DNA of 64,000 nucleotides. Origin: Teichococcus oryzae. GTDB taxonomy: Bacteria; Pseudomonadota; Alphaproteobacteria; Acetobacterales; Acetobacteraceae. Within the stretch, counting starts at the first letter, position 1, and each line of letters begins with the position of its first letter. The position numbers were made by a program, and so were the translations under genes. Shown here in pieces: positions 51,957-60,359 of this stretch. The stretch is from positions 1-64,000 of the forward strand of contig NZ_VUKA01000013.1 of assembly GCF_008386565.1 (NCBI RefSeq). The letters run 5' to 3'. Below the pieces are notes generated by a model that was given only the letters and a program-made list of their open reading frames with translations, searched no databases and was not told the DNA's origin.

Positions 51957-52850
51957 TCAGCGCAGCCGGGGCTTCTCGATCCCTGCCAGGTCGCAAAGCG
52001 CATCAACCATCGCCGAGAAATCCTTGCCGCCGAAGCCCCGGGACCGCGCCGTGCTGAAGGCCTCGCGCGCGGCGGCGGCCATTGGCATGGGCACCTTCGC
52101 CGCATTGGCCGCATCGACGATCAGCGTCAGGTCCTTGTGGGCCAGGTCGATGGTGAAGCCGGGCTCGATATCGTCCTTCAGCACCTTTGTCGGCCAGGCG
52201 ATCTTGAGCTGCCCGTTCACCGCCGTGGTGCCGTAGAGCACGTCCAGCGTCTTCTCCAGCTCCAGGCCGAAGCGTTGCGACAGGGCCAGCGCCTCGGCGT
52301 TCATCTGGCACGAGGCCACGGCCAGGAAGTTGTTCACCAGCTTGGTACGCGTGCCGCTGCCCACGGGGCCGCAATGATGGATGGTCGTCCCCATCGCCTC
52401 CAGCAACGGCCGGACGGCCTCGAAATGCTCCGGATCGCCGCCGACCATGAACAGCGACTCACCGCGGTCCGCATGGCTGGCGAGGCGGCCCACCGGCGCG
52501 TCCACGAAGCCGATGCCGCGCGCCCTGGCCTGCTGCGCCAGGCGGTCGGTGGTTTCGGGGTCGATGGTGCTCATGTCCAGCACGATGGAGCCCGGCTTCG
52601 CATGGGCCAGAACGCCCTCCGCCCCGCCCACGACCTGCTCCACGATGGCGGAGTTCGGCAGCATGGTGACGATCACCTGCCCGGCGGACGCCACCTCGGC
52701 CACGGTGGCCGCGGCGCGTGCCTGCAGCAATTCCAGTTCGGCCACGGCTTCAGGATTGATGTCGTTGACAACCAGCCGGAACCCCTTGCGGCAGAGGTTC
52801 GACGCCATGGGGCGCCCCATGCGCCCCAATCCGATGAATCCGACGTCCAT
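51957..52850 (-). CDS. Beta-hydroxyacid dehydrogenase (3-hydroxyisobutyrate dehydrogenase-like)
   Basis: 297 residues. The start MDVGFIGLGRMGRPMASNL binds NAD(P). IVTMLPNSAIVEQVV, DMSTIDPETTDRLA, FVDAPVGR (substrate loop), GPVGSGTRTKLVNNFL with the catalytic Lys, and DLAHKDLTLIVDAAN follow in family order. Substrates in the family include 3-hydroxyisobutyrate, tartronate semialdehyde, 2-hydroxymethylglutarate and sulfolactaldehyde. ATG 52850 has AAGGA 7 nt upstream; the frame stays open to 53009. It is divergent from the TPP enzyme genes with a 172-bp gap. Confidence 0.9.
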   Translation of the reverse strand: MDVGFIGLGRMGRPMASNLCRKGFRLVVNDINPEAVAELELLQARAAATVAEVASAGQVIVTMLPNSAIVEQVVGGAEGVLAHAKPGSIVLDMSTIDPETTDRLAQQARARGIGFVDAPVGRLASHADRGESLFMVGGDPEHFEAVRPLLEAMGTTIHHCGPVGSGTRTKLVNNFLAVASCQMNAEALALSQRFGLELEKTLDVLYGTTAVNGQLKIAWPTKVLKDDIEPGFTIDLAHKDLTLIVDAANAAKVPMPMAAAAREAFSTARSRGFGGKDFSAMVDALCDLAGIEKPRLR

Positions 52851-53022
52851 ACCGGTTTCCTTCCCCCTTGTTTCATGGCGCGCCTCTGGCACGAGGCCCG
52901 GTTTAACAGCGTCTCGCGTCTGGCGATCCCATACAAGAACGGCATGGCAGAATGATCGAATTGCGAATTCGGCATCGAGCCAAACAAGCCTAGCCCTGTC
53001 GGGAAACACCAGGGGTTAGACC

Positions 53023-53574
53023 ATGAACCAGATCGCCGGCCCGCCAGCCCTGCAACAGGATATCGACTGGCCAGGGGCCATCCATGGCGCACTGAAGCGC
53101 GCCGGGGTGCGGCAGGTTTCCTATGTGCCGGATGCCGGGCATTCCCGGCTGATCAACCTGGCGCATGAAGATGCCGCCATGGAAGCCACCGTCCTGACCA
53201 CCGAGGAGGAGGGCATCGCCCTGGCGGCGGGGGCCTGGTTGGGCGGGGACCGGTCGGTGCTGCTGATGCAGTCGAGCGGCGTCGGCAATTGCGTCAACAT
53301 GCTGTCGCTCCTGAACTCCTGCCGCTTTCCCTTCCTGACGATCGTGACCATGCGTGGCGAATGGGCCGAGTTCAATCCGTGGCAGATCCCGATGGGGCGG
53401 GCAACGCCGGCCGCGCTGGAACTGATGGGCGTCACCGTCATGCGCCTGGACGATGCCGCCGAGGCGGATGAGGTCATCACCGCCGCGGCGGACCTGGCCT
53501 TCAATGGCGACCAGCAGATCGCCGTGCTGATCTCCCAGCGCCTGATCGGCCGCAAGAAGTGGGTGAGCGAGTGA
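53023..53574 (+). CDS. TPP-dependent decarboxylase, N-terminal (alpha) subunit, sulfopyruvate/phosphonopyruvate type
   Basis: 183 residues covering only the pyrimidine-binding domain of a TPP enzyme: ALKRAGVRQVSYVPDAGHSRLINLA, then LTTEEEGIALAAGAWLGGDRSVLLMQSSGVGNCVNML with the activating Glu, and FPFLTIVTMRGEW. Length and layout match ComD-like sulfopyruvate decarboxylase alpha or half of phosphonopyruvate decarboxylase. AGGGG lies 7 nt before ATG 53023. Its TGA overlaps the ATG of the beta-subunit gene. Substrate uncertain: a 3-substituted pyruvate is likely. Confidence 0.85.
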   Translation: MNQIAGPPALQQDIDWPGAIHGALKRAGVRQVSYVPDAGHSRLINLAHEDAAMEATVLTTEEEGIALAAGAWLGGDRSVLLMQSSGVGNCVNMLSLLNSCRFPFLTIVTMRGEWAEFNPWQIPMGRATPAALELMGVTVMRLDDAAEADEVITAAADLAFNGDQQIAVLISQRLIGRKKWVSE

Positions 53575-54167
53575 TGGCCATGCAGGAAGGCACGATGGAT
53601 CGCCGCGACGCGGTGCGCGATCTGCTGGCGGACAGGGCGGAATTGCTGGTGGTGAGCGGCCTGGGCTCGCCCAGCTATGACGTTTTCGCCGCGGGCGACA
53701 ATGCGGCCAACTTCTATCTCTGGGGCGCCATGGGGGGCGCCGCGATAATGGGGCTCGGCCTGGCCCTGGCGCGCCCGTGCCAGCCTGTCGCGGTCATCAC
53801 CGGCGATGGCGAGGCCATGATGGGCGTTGGCGGCCTGCTGACCATCTCGGTGCGCAAACCGTCCAACCTGACGGTGGTTGTTCTGGACAATGGGCAGTTC
53901 GGCGAAACCGGCATGCAGCGCAGCCATGCCGGCCTTGGCGTCGATCTGGCGGCGCTGGCACGGGGCGCCGGGTTTTCCGAAGTCGTCACCCTTCACGACC
54001 CCGACGAGGTGGCGGCCTTCCGCCCGCGCTTGCAGGAGGTCGGCGGCGGGCCCCGCTTCGCCGTCCTGCGGATCGCGCCGGGGAACCAGGAGCGGGCCTT
54101 GCCGGCCCGGGATGGCGTTTATCTGAAGAACCGCTTCCGCGAGAAGCTGGGGATTGCGGTGGATTGA
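53574..54167 (+). CDS. TPP-dependent decarboxylase, C-terminal (beta) subunit
   Basis: 197 residues with the pyrophosphate-binding domain: the TPP motif GDGEAMMGVGGLLTISVRKPSNLTVVVLDN (GDG to N, about 30 residues) and LVVSGLGSPSYDVF near the start. It resembles ComE-like sulfopyruvate decarboxylase beta. TGATG overlap with the alpha gene shows coupled synthesis of a two-subunit enzyme. No ferredoxin- or lipoamide-type partner is nearby. A GC hairpin (54175-54203) follows. Confidence 0.87.
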   Translation: MAMQEGTMDRRDAVRDLLADRAELLVVSGLGSPSYDVFAAGDNAANFYLWGAMGGAAIMGLGLALARPCQPVAVITGDGEAMMGVGGLLTISVRKPSNLTVVVLDNGQFGETGMQRSHAGLGVDLAALARGAGFSEVVTLHDPDEVAAFRPRLQEVGGGPRFAVLRIAPGNQERALPARDGVYLKNRFREKLGIAVD

Positions 54168-54174
54168 GGCGGAG

Positions 54175-54203
54175 GCCGGGGCTTCCTGTGCGGAAGCCCC
54201 GGC
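54175..54203. terminator. GC hairpin between convergent genes
   Basis: GCCGGGGCTTCC and GGAAGCCCCGGC form a perfect 12-bp stem with loop TGTGC. There is no T tract. It lies between the TPP beta stop and the LysR stop and could serve both. Confidence 0.5.
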
Positions 54204-54212
54204 GGCACGCCG

Positions 54213-55136
54213 TCACATCTCCAGCCGGATGTCCCAGAGGCCTTCCCCGGACAGGCAGCGGATCTCCTCGACGATCAGGTTGCCGATGGCGGCGGCCGCC
54301 ACGGAGGATGGACGATCGACCGGAGCCGCCAGCACAAGCTCCCGGGTGACGGGGGGGCTGAGCGGTGCCGCTTCCAGCCGCCCTGCACGCAACTCGGCCG
54401 CGATGGATGAAGGAGGCAGAACGCTGAAGCCCAGCCCTTCCTCCACGAAGCTGGTCAGGACCCGGTAGGAATCGGCTTCCAGCATGACCCGCAGGGATAG
54501 TCCGCGCTTCGCCGCGGCACGTTCGATCAGGCTCCGCAGGCCATGGGGATGGCTGGGCAGAACCAGCTTCTGCTGCACCAGCCATTCCAGACGGACCAGA
54601 CCGGTTTGCTTCAGTCCTGAGCCGGGCTGGCCAACCACCACCACCTTGTCGCGACCAAGCGGCCTGGCCGAAAGATGCAGGTCCACGGCAGGGCCATAGA
54701 TCAGCGCCAAGTCCATCTCTCCGCGCGAAAGCCATTCAAGAAGATGGCCGCCATAGCTTTCAACGATGCACAGCGCCACATCCGGCAATTCGTTGACGAC
54801 ACGGCGCGCGAAGCGGGCCGAAAGCAGGGCGCTGACCGTGGGCACCAGCCCCAGGACGACGCGCCCGGCGGGCGATGCGCCGAAGGATTGGATGTCGTCG
54901 CGCGCCTGTTCCATTTGCCGGACCAGGCCGGCGGTGCGCTCCAGCAGCATGCGGCCGGCGCTGGTCAGCTGCATGCCGCGCCCGTTGCGGATAAAGAGTT
55001 CGGCGCGCAGCTCGTGTTCCAGCAGCTTGATGTGGCGGCTCAGGGCAGGCTGGGCGATGCGCAGCCTGTCGGACGCCTTGCCGAGGCTTCCCAGCTCCGC
55101 CACGGCCTTGAAGGTCCGCAACTGGCGAAAATCCAA
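54213..55136 (-). CDS. LysR-family transcriptional regulator
   Basis: 307 residues. The HTH is at 1-60 (LDFRQLRTFKAVAELGSLGKASDRLRIAQPALSRHIKLLEHELRAELF); the co-inducer domain follows from about 90 (GRVVLGLVPTVSALLSARFARRVVNELPDVALCIVESYGGHLLEWL). It is of the CbnR/NAC-like sub-type. The start is TTG 55136 behind GGAGAGGAAAGG; no ATG gives a full HTH. It is convergent with the TPP enzyme genes and may control them or the amino-acid binding protein upstream of it. Confidence 0.88.
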   Translation of the reverse strand: MDFRQLRTFKAVAELGSLGKASDRLRIAQPALSRHIKLLEHELRAELFIRNGRGMQLTSAGRMLLERTAGLVRQMEQARDDIQSFGASPAGRVVLGLVPTVSALLSARFARRVVNELPDVALCIVESYGGHLLEWLSRGEMDLALIYGPAVDLHLSARPLGRDKVVVVGQPGSGLKQTGLVRLEWLVQQKLVLPSHPHGLRSLIERAAAKRGLSLRVMLEADSYRVLTSFVEEGLGFSVLPPSSIAAELRAGRLEAAPLSPPVTRELVLAAPVDRPSSVAAAAIGNLIVEEIRCLSGEGLWDIRLEM

Positions 55137-55398
55137 CCTTTCCTCTCCTTTCTCCCCTCCCCGGCTGTTCCAACCAGAACAGAAAGCTGATCTTCGCCGA
55201 TCAGGCACGGGCACGGGATTCCAGCACCCGCCGGAGGCGGACCCCCTGATCAAGGGGCTGTGCCTTTCAGCACGGGCGGCTCTTCAGCGCCCGGGCGCGG
55301 AAAAGCAAGGTGCCTCGCCCGCGCCTTGCCTATACCTGCATCAGCCAGTGGACCGGCCATGCGGGAGCCGGGCCAACAGCCTGGAATGGCCGGGCGGA

Positions 55399-56430
55399 TT
55401 ACCGCATGGGCCATGCATACATCAGGCCGCCCTGGGTCCAGAGGGCATTGGGGCCGCGATCCATGCCGAGGGAGGTGGCCTTGCCGACATTGCGCTCGAA
55501 GAGCTCGCCATAATTGCCGACGGCGCGAATGGCGTCATAAGCCCAGTTCGCGGAAAGCTTCAATCCCTGGCTGAGCACGGGATCGGTGCCAAGAAGGCGC
55601 CGGGCGTTGGGCGAGGCATCCTTCGCCCGCCGCTCCTCGGCATTCGCCGCGGTGATGCCGAGTTCCTCCGCCTCGATCAGGGCGTTGAGGGTCCAGCGGA
55701 TCACGTCAAACCATTCCTGGTCGTCGCGGCGCACCATGGGCCCCAGAGGCTCCTTGCTGATCCGGTCGGGCAGCACGATGAAATCGCCGGGATTGGGAAA
55801 GGAGGCGCGCACCGCGGCGATCTGGGAGGCATCGGTCGTCAACGCATCGCAACGGCCGGAGCTGAAGGCGGCGGCGACCTGGTCGATGCGCTCGAACAGC
55901 ACGGGCGTGATGCGGATGTTCGCGGCCCGGTACCAGTCCGCCAGATTCCCTTCCGTGGTGCTGCCCTGCTGGACGCAGACTGTGGCGCCATCAAGCTCCG
56001 TGGCGCGGGAAATCCCCGCATCCCGGCGCACCATGAAGCCTTGTCCATCGTAGAAGTTGATGCCCACGCTGCGCAGGCCCAGCGCGGTGTCGCGGCCCAT
56101 CGTCGCCGTGGTCTGCCGGACCAGGACGTCCACCTCGCCCGATTGCAGGGCGGGGAAACGCTGCTGGCCGGAAAGCGGCACGAACCGGACCTTGGTGGCG
56201 TCGCCCAGAACCGCGGCCGCGAAGGCCCGGCACAAATCGGCATCGAGGCCGCGCCACGTTCCCTGGCTGTCAGGCTGCGAGAAACCCGCGACGCCCGTAT
56301 TGACGCCGCAGGTCAGGATGCCCCGGCTTTTGACTGCGTCCAGTGTCGCACCGGCCCAGGCCTGTTCGCCTGCGGCAAAAGAAAAAGTCATCAGGGAGAC
56401 GGCGGCAAATGCGTTGCGGAAGAAAGACAT
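55399..56430 (-). CDS. Amino-acid ABC transporter substrate-binding protein (AapJ-like)
   Basis: 343 residues. A signal peptide (MSFFRNAFAAVSLMTFSFAAGEQAWA) precedes LDAVKSRGILTCGVNTGVAGFSQPDSQGTWRGLDADLCRAFAAAVLGD, then VCVQQGSTTEGNLADWYRA, DRISKEPLGPMVRRDDQEW and ANWAYDAIRAVGNYGELFERNVG, characteristic of the general L-amino acid binding protein AapJ/BztA. It would bind amino acids in the periplasm. The aapQMP membrane and ATPase genes are not adjacent; it stands alone. Confidence 0.9.
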   Translation of the reverse strand: MSFFRNAFAAVSLMTFSFAAGEQAWAGATLDAVKSRGILTCGVNTGVAGFSQPDSQGTWRGLDADLCRAFAAAVLGDATKVRFVPLSGQQRFPALQSGEVDVLVRQTTATMGRDTALGLRSVGINFYDGQGFMVRRDAGISRATELDGATVCVQQGSTTEGNLADWYRAANIRITPVLFERIDQVAAAFSSGRCDALTTDASQIAAVRASFPNPGDFIVLPDRISKEPLGPMVRRDDQEWFDVIRWTLNALIEAEELGITAANAEERRAKDASPNARRLLGTDPVLSQGLKLSANWAYDAIRAVGNYGELFERNVGKATSLGMDRGPNALWTQGGLMYAWPMR

Positions 56431-56701
56431 GGAGCAGCCTTGTGCCTTGATCGAACCAGGATGATGACCCATCGCCAGGACCCGTAAAGCAAGGAATCAA
56501 CGTCTCCAGTCTCACAGGGCCGGAACAAGGCGCCGGAGCCCTGACCGGGAACTGCGCATTTTATCCGATAAATCCGGCTTACCGGGTATTTTGTCCTGCG
56601 GCCGCGATCGTTGATCGGTACGGGCACGCCATGGCGCGAATATCCTTGATGGCGCCCCCAGAAACCTCATACCGAACACGGCTCGCGACCTGGCCGCTGG
56701 C

Positions 56702-57673
56702 TCAGCTTGTGACCGATCCGGCAGCCGCTGCCTGCGTCCCGGCCCGCAGGCGGACCCGTTCCTCCGGCAGCGGAATGAACTCCTTGTCGTCGCCCGGCAC
56801 CTTGGCGAAGCGCCCCGCCTTCCAGTCTTCCTTCGCCTGCTCGATCCGCTCGCGCGAGGAGGACACGAAGTTCCAGAACAGGAAGCGTGGCCCGTCCATC
56901 ACCGCGCCGCCCAGCATCAGCAGCCGCGCGCCTTGCGGGCCGGCACGCAGGGCCAGCCCGTCGCCGGCGCGGAACACCAGCATCCGGCCGGGCGCGAAGC
57001 GGTCGCCCGCCACCTCCACCTCGCCTTCCAGCACATAGGCGGCGCGCTCCTCATGGCGGTCCGGCAAGGGCAGCCGGGCACCGGGCGCCAGCACCGCATC
57101 GGCATAGAAAAGATCGGATTGCGTCGCGACGGGGGCATGGCTGCCCCAGCCCTCCCCGGCGATCAGCCGCAGCCGCACGCCCTGATCCTCGATCACCGGC
57201 AAGGTGGCACCGGGATGATGGGCAAAGTCCGGCATGATGTCCTCGGCATGGCGCGGCAGCGCCACCCAGGACTGGATGCCGAACAACTTGCTGCCGGTGC
57301 TGCGCAGCGCGGCGCCCGTGCGTTCGGAATGGGTGATGCCGCGCCCGGCGGTCATCCAGTTCACATCCCCCGGCACGATCGGCTGATCGGAGCCCAGGCT
57401 GTCGCGATGCTGGATGGCGCCGTCGAACAGGTAGGTCACGGTGGACAGGCCGATATGCGGATGGGGCCGCACATCCACCCCCTGGCCGGACAGGAACTCG
57501 CCCGGCCCCATCTGGTCGAAGAAGATGAAGGGGCCGACCATCTGCCGCTTCCTGGCCGGCAGGGCGCGCCGTACCTCGAAGCCGCCAATGTCATGCGCCC
57601 GCGGCAATATCACCTGTTCCAGGCCTTCCGGCAGGCCGGGCGGAAGCTGGGTGGGATCATGCTCAACGCTCAT
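56702..57673 (-). CDS. Pirin family protein
   Basis: 323 residues of the bicupin pirin family. The metal-binding motifs are visible: GVDVRPHPHIGLSTVTYLFDG, QHRDSLG, WMTAGRGITHSERT in the first cupin. The C-terminal cupin (LPDRHEERAAYVLEGEVEVAGDRF) is followed by MLVFRAGDGL. Some bacterial pirins are quercetinases or respond to redox stress. AAGGAGG lies just before ATG 57673. It is the third gene of a minus-strand group with a hydrolase and an MhqO-like dioxygenase, divergent to a LysR gene. Confidence 0.93.
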   Translation of the reverse strand: MSVEHDPTQLPPGLPEGLEQVILPRAHDIGGFEVRRALPARKRQMVGPFIFFDQMGPGEFLSGQGVDVRPHPHIGLSTVTYLFDGAIQHRDSLGSDQPIVPGDVNWMTAGRGITHSERTGAALRSTGSKLFGIQSWVALPRHAEDIMPDFAHHPGATLPVIEDQGVRLRLIAGEGWGSHAPVATQSDLFYADAVLAPGARLPLPDRHEERAAYVLEGEVEVAGDRFAPGRMLVFRAGDGLALRAGPQGARLLMLGGAVMDGPRFLFWNFVSSSRERIEQAKEDWKAGRFAKVPGDDKEFIPLPEERVRLRAGTQAAAAGSVTS

Positions 57674-57698
57674 CCTGTCTTCCTCCTTGTTGCGATGT

Positions 57699-58316
57699 TC
57701 AGGGCGCGCCCAGCCAGTTGCGCGCCAGCGTCACATCCATCTGCGAAAGCCCATGCCCCACCGGCAATGCGTGATGCGTGACGGCGGCGCCGGCCTTGCC
57801 CAGTTGCTCCGCCAGGGCAGCGCTGTTGGCGGCAGGCACGATGGGGTCCGCTGTGCCGGACAGCAGCAGCACGCGCGTTCCCTCCAACCGCGCCGATGGG
57901 GGCTGGCGCAGCGGCACCATGGCGCGCAGCAGCGCGGCGCCCCGCAGCAGGCCCGGATGCAGCAGCAACAGGGCGGCGGCGATGTTGGCGCCATTGGAGA
58001 AGCCCAGCGCAACCGGCGCCGCCAGGCCGTGCCGCGCCTGTGCTTCCCGCACAAAGGCGGCCAGTGCCGCCGCCTCGGAGATCAGGCTGTTCTCGTCGAA
58101 CACGCCTTCCGCCAGGCGGCGGAAGAAGCGCGGCATGCCGTTCTCCAGCACCCGCCCCCTTGGCGACAGCAGCGCCGCACAGGGCGCCACGGCCTGGCCG
58201 AGCGGCAGCAGGTCGTCCTCATTCCCACCCGTGCCATGCAGCAGCAGCAAAGGCGGCCGCGCGGCATCGGCGCCCGGCTCGAAGCGATAAACAAAGCCCG
58301 GATCGATGGTGGCCAT
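57699..58316 (-). CDS. Alpha/beta hydrolase (phospholipase/carboxylesterase type, MhqD-like)
   Basis: 205 residues. LLLLHGTGGNEDDLLPL gives the oxyanion region; the nucleophile Ser is in ALGFSNGANIAAALLL, the Asp in SGTADPIVP and the His in LPVGHGLSQMD. The length fits YpfH/MhqD-type esterases. AAGGAG precedes ATG 58316. It lies 11 nt after the dioxygenase gene, the same pairing as mhqO-mhqD-type quinone/electrophile resistance genes. Confidence 0.9.
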   Translation of the reverse strand: MATIDPGFVYRFEPGADAARPPLLLLHGTGGNEDDLLPLGQAVAPCAALLSPRGRVLENGMPRFFRRLAEGVFDENSLISEAAALAAFVREAQARHGLAAPVALGFSNGANIAAALLLLHPGLLRGAALLRAMVPLRQPPSARLEGTRVLLLSGTADPIVPAANSAALAEQLGKAGAAVTHHALPVGHGLSQMDVTLARNWLGAP

Positions 58317-58327
58317 GTCGCTACTCC

Positions 58328-59251
58328 TTAATCCAGGGCCGGCAGGGCAGCCTCGATAGTGCCGCGATGCGGCTGCAGGAAGCGCGGCAGCTGCAGCGCC
58401 TGTCCCAGCCGGTCCGCGGGCTCATCCACCGCGAAGCCGGGAATATCGGTCGCGATCTCGAACAGCACATGGCCAGGCTCGCGGAAATAAACGGAGCGGA
58501 AGTAATCCCGATCCTTCTGTTCCGTGGTCTGGATGCGGTGGTTGTCCGACAGCTTGCGCACCATCGCCATCTCCGCCGCGTCATCGGCGGCGCGGAAGGC
58601 CAGGTGATGCACGGAGCCTCGGCCCAGCCGCGCCGGCAGGAAGCCGCCCACCGCGCACAGATCGACAATGCCGCCCAGCGCCTGGCCCGGCACCTGGTAG
58701 CGCACCGTGTCGCCCTCGCGCCCCGCTTCCGCGAAGCCGAACACATCGGCCAGGATGGCGCCCGTTGCCTCGGTCCTGTCCAGCATCAGGCTGACGCCAT
58801 GGAAGCCGCGAATGGCGTGCTCCACGGGAATTTCACCGTTGTCCCAGGCCGGCTCGGCCTCGATGCCCGGCAGGCCGGCCAGCGCCAGCCGCATGCCGTC
58901 CGGGTCGCGGAAGCGCAGCAGCGTTTCGCCGAACTGACCGGACCGTTCCAGCCCATGCGCCATCAGGCGCTGCATCCAGAAGCCGAGCGCGGCCTGCGGC
59001 ACGCGAAACACGGTTTCCTGCAACTCGCCGATGCCCGCGCGCCCGGGCGCGGCATGTTCCCAGGGGAAGAAGGTCAGGATGGTGCCGGGCGTGCCGGCGG
59101 CATCGCCGTAATAGAAATGATAGGCGCCGGGATCGTCGAAATTCACGGTCTTCTTGACCAGCCGCAAGCCCAGCGTGCGGGTGTAGAAATCCAGGTTGCG
59201 CCGGGCCGCGCCGGCGATGGCGGTGACATGGTGGATACCGTTCTGCGTCAT
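58328..59251 (-). CDS. Ring-cleaving dioxygenase (MhqO/glyoxalase superfamily)
   Basis: 307 residues made of two vicinal-oxygen-chelate modules. IHHVTAIAGAARRNLDFYTRTLGLRLVKKTVNFDD and YHFYYGDAAGTPGTILTFFPW form the first; GFHGVSLMLDRT, SVHHLAFRAADD and PGHVLFEIATDIPGF form the second with His and Glu metal ligands. This is the MhqO/MhqA group associated with quinone and hydroquinone detoxification. ATG 59251 has GGAG 8 nt upstream. First of three minus-strand genes, divergent to the LysR gene. Confidence 0.92.
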   Translation of the reverse strand: MTQNGIHHVTAIAGAARRNLDFYTRTLGLRLVKKTVNFDDPGAYHFYYGDAAGTPGTILTFFPWEHAAPGRAGIGELQETVFRVPQAALGFWMQRLMAHGLERSGQFGETLLRFRDPDGMRLALAGLPGIEAEPAWDNGEIPVEHAIRGFHGVSLMLDRTEATGAILADVFGFAEAGREGDTVRYQVPGQALGGIVDLCAVGGFLPARLGRGSVHHLAFRAADDAAEMAMVRKLSDNHRIQTTEQKDRDYFRSVYFREPGHVLFEIATDIPGFAVDEPADRLGQALQLPRFLQPHRGTIEAALPALD

Positions 59252-59354
59252 GGCCGCATCTCCTGTCGGGTGCGAGGGGCGCCGCGGGAGGCGCCGTGTC
59301 AGGAACAGGAAACAGGCCACCTCCCTTCCTGGCCAGCATAAACGGATTGCATCC

Positions 59355-60347
59355 ATGCAATGCTTTCCGGGCATTCCGGCGGGATGGAATTGCATTTCCA
59401 TCAGTGCCATCCTGGTGGGCCACCATCAGAACAGCCGCTTGCCGAACCCTCTCCACTCCATCGCCTGGGATGATGTGCGCCTGGTCCATGCCGTGGCCGA
59501 GGCGCGCAGCCTGCCCGCCGCCGCGGCACGGCTCGGCGTCAACCATTCCACCGTATTCCGCCGCCTGCGCCAGCTGGAGGCAATGCTGGGCCTGGCGCTG
59601 TTCGAGCGGCACCGCAGCGGCTATGTGCCGACCGCCGCCGGGGAAGCCATGGTGGCGCTGGCGACCCGGGTCGATGCCGACATCACCGGGGTCACGCGGC
59701 GCCTTGCCGGCCTTGCCCCGGTGCCGGAGGGCGAGGTGCGCATCGCCACCAGCGACAGCCTGCTGGCCGAGTTGCTGCTGCCGATGCTGGCCCGTTTCCG
59801 GCAGGCGCATCCGGCAATCCGGTTGGACATTGTCACCGGCAACATGGCGCTGAACCTGTCCCGCCGGGACGCCGACATCGCCCTGCGCGCCACCTCCGCC
59901 CCGCCGGACACCCTGGTGGGGCGCCGGCTGGCGCGCCTGGCCTGGGCCCTTTACGGCCCGCTGGATGAAGCCGATCCACCGCCCCTGGCACGGTTGCTGG
60001 AGGAAGCGCGGTGGCTGTCCCTGTCCGATGCGTTGGGCCACCTCGCGCCGGCCCGCTTCCTGCGGGGACAGGTGCCGGAGGCCCGCATTGTCGGCCGCTT
60101 CGATTCCGTGCAGGCGCTGACGCTGGCGACAAGGGTGGGGATGGGCATTGCCCATCTGCCCTGCTTCGCCGGCGATGCTTCCCCGATGCTGCGCCGGCTG
60201 TTGCCTCCCGAACCCGGCTTCGCGACCGATCTGTGGCTGCTGACCCACCCCGATCTGCGCCACGCACCCCGGATCCGCATCCTGCTTGACTATCTGGCGG
60301 AGGAGATCGCCGGGATGCGCGGGCTGATCGAGGGCGGCAGCGCCTGA
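59355..60347 (+). CDS. LysR-family transcriptional regulator
   Basis: About 330 residues as given. The HTH core is IAWDDVRLVHAVAEARSLPAAAARLGVNHSTVFRRLRQLEAMLGLALFERH, and the effector domain starts near VRIATSDSLLAELLLPMLARFRQAHP. The core starts about 36 residues after ATG 59355; a TTG at 59439 would give a normal-length N-terminus, so the true start is uncertain. Being divergent to the dioxygenase-hydrolase-pirin genes with about 100 bp between, it is their likely regulator. Confidence 0.87.
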   Translation: MQCFPGIPAGWNCISISAILVGHHQNSRLPNPLHSIAWDDVRLVHAVAEARSLPAAAARLGVNHSTVFRRLRQLEAMLGLALFERHRSGYVPTAAGEAMVALATRVDADITGVTRRLAGLAPVPEGEVRIATSDSLLAELLLPMLARFRQAHPAIRLDIVTGNMALNLSRRDADIALRATSAPPDTLVGRRLARLAWALYGPLDEADPPPLARLLEEARWLSLSDALGHLAPARFLRGQVPEARIVGRFDSVQALTLATRVGMGIAHLPCFAGDASPMLRRLLPPEPGFATDLWLLTHPDLRHAPRIRILLDYLAEEIAGMRGLIEGGSA

Positions 60348-60359
60348 AGGCTGCCCACC

